64,000 nucleotides of DNA from NCBI GenBank assembly GCA_033439265.1, contig JAVTVX010000026.1, positions 11,905,001-11,969,000 of the forward strand, in the 5' to 3' direction. The notes beneath the pieces were generated by a model that was not told where the DNA came from, did not search any database, and saw nothing but the letters and a program-made list of their open reading frames with translations. The translations under genes were made by a program, and so were the position numbers. Positions 62,649-64,000 of the stretch are shown one piece after another (the first letter of the stretch is position 1; every line of letters begins with the position of its first letter). The DNA is from Dillenia suffruticosa (Eukaryota; Streptophyta; Magnoliopsida; Dilleniales; Dilleniaceae).

Positions 62649-63569
62649 ATTTGCATTCTCCGCAGCCCTTTCATTTTAAATAATAATTTTATAATTTAAT
62701 AGATTTATTAAATAAGAAAAAATTTATATTAAGAAGAGAAATAAAGCATATAAAAGAAGAAACAGGACACTAACCGCGACTAAAACTGTATAAAGAGGAT
62801 GAGCATCGACCCACCACAAATTATGACTTCAAATATTTTTTTAACATAAGTTTCATACTTTATCTGTTTGGTATATAGTTTTTAGTGTTTAATATAAATG
62901 CTTTAGAACTTTATATTGTCTTATATGTTGTCCATAAAAGGGATGAGCATAACAGAGACTAGCATCGTATTGAGAGATATGGATGTACATTGACAGAAGC
63001 AAACTCTTTGATTTAGACGTGGACTTGAAACTACCCCATAGAAGAACGGCTAAGTCAAGCTAAAACCAGCACCATTACTGACGTTTGCATTAATTTGGCT
63101 ATTTGCTTGGATTCTGGATAGAGACTTCTCAGTATAAATGTCATTACCCTTAACTAGGGTGTCATAATTTTTTCCTTTAAATGCTAAAAATAGTCACTAT
63201 CTTCGTATCATAAGCATACTTTCTGTTTCTGGTTCCCCCCCTCGATCACATGTTTTAATTAAATATTTAGACATTTATCCAATTTAAGACATTATATGAT
63301 GTAAAGCAACTTATTTTTTTTAATCAATTTAAAATTATATTTTAATTGAATTCGATCAAATTATTATCAAACCGTCTTGAAGAAGTTTTTTCAATAAACA
63401 ATTATAAAACAGAATATGTATTGGACTAGTCTAGGAAAACAATCATTGATTTTATGGGTGTTAAGAAAGTAATAGAGGTTGGAAATAATGAAATGGTGGA
63501 AGGGTATGTTATTGATTTTGCATTCACAAAACTCTCATTTCTTTTGTTTTTGATCACTTTTGTAGGTGC
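62649..63569. other. Unassigned AT-rich intergenic DNA
   Basis: Nothing recognised. Confidence 0.5.
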
Positions 63570-63941
63570 ATGATGGACAAGAAGAAGGAATTAAACCTCT
63601 TAGATTTTGGTGTATCTTTGAATTGTATTCAGGTTTTAAATCAATATCAAAGTCGAGTGCTTTGCAAGTGGGGGAGATCTTTTAAACTCAAGCATCACAT
63701 CATTAAGCTCAAAGGACAAGTTTGGGGAGGGGGTGAATTTATGGTCCAAATGGGTGCCTACAAATATAGTCAATACAGCGTCAGAATTCCCTTTTGGTGT
63801 AGCACAACTCTCAAAACTTGCACCGCCGCTGCGGTGAGGTTTGGCGCTACTGAGGCAAGAAGTAGATTTATTTCTTTCGATTTTTTTTTTATTTCCTTTT
63901 ATTTATTATTTTATTTCTTTTATTTTATTTTAGTGAAATAA
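63570..63941 (+). other. Unrecognised open frame, 123 codons
   Basis: Starts MMDKKKELNLLDFG. The last 25 residues are a Phe/Tyr/Leu run coded by T-rich low-complexity DNA, so the frame is probably not a real protein. An AG acceptor-like TTTTGTAG (63559-63566) just upstream could mark an exon edge. A near-palindrome ACCGCCGCTGCGGT lies at 63821-63834. Function unknown. Confidence 0.12.
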
Positions 63942-64000
63942 GGTTTCTAGATTAAATTTATTTACTTTCTAATTTGATAGATTGTTTTCTTAGAAGTCAA

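Overview
This is nuclear DNA of a flowering plant. It carries spliced C2-domain genes of the plant-specific CAR type, a plant-type cytosolic ribose-5-phosphate isomerase, and plant lineages of LTR retrotransposon (Ty1/copia, Athila-like and Tat-like Ty3). The AT-rich background, the (TC)n, (TA)n and (TG)n microsatellites and the dense nested transposons fit the same reading. The species cannot be named from the sequence; a dicot or magnoliid is only a guess.

Layout. 1-2600: decayed Ty3/Tat-type retrotransposon (LTR tail, primer site, protease/RT/RNase H relics, gag lost). 3041-3290: SINE-like insertion with a 16-bp target duplication. 3724-8797: complete but internally deleted Athila-type element with matching target duplications. 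9359-9482: (TG)62. 10609-13131: decayed CACTA-like transposon. 13920-19193: two intact tandem CAR-type C2-domain genes, each with three exons. 19949-26424: young Ty1/copia element whose polyprotein is broken only by two stop codons. 26937-36783: older copia element (A), split by a 2.6-kb Ty3-type solo LTR. 36886-38400: second CACTA-like copy. 38714-39157: hAT-like MITE candidate. 39154-41282: 3' end of another copia element (D). 41290-42290: PIN-LIKES (PILS) auxin-carrier pseudogene with a SINE inside it. 42604-49780: copia element B, reversed. 50173-50472: 5'-truncated LINE. 50637-52421: copia element C, reduced to two LTRs and a noncoding 3' region. 56227-57278: ribose-5-phosphate isomerase with its core promoter. 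57.3-64 kb: mostly unrecognised noncoding DNA.

Only three genes look intact: two CAR-type proteins, which recruit ABA signalling components to membranes in a calcium-dependent way, and cytosolic ribose-5-phosphate isomerase of the pentose phosphate pathway. They are not an operon or functional cluster; the two CAR genes are neighbours by tandem duplication. More than half of the window is transposon-derived.

I found no clearly new biological system. The items most worth checking are the Athila derivative that joins gag directly to the integrase tail; the related copia elements A, B and C, which share a palindrome at the LTR start and a long noncoding 3' region; the PILS pseudogene with its SINE; and a set of SINE-like insertions that protein-based annotation would miss.
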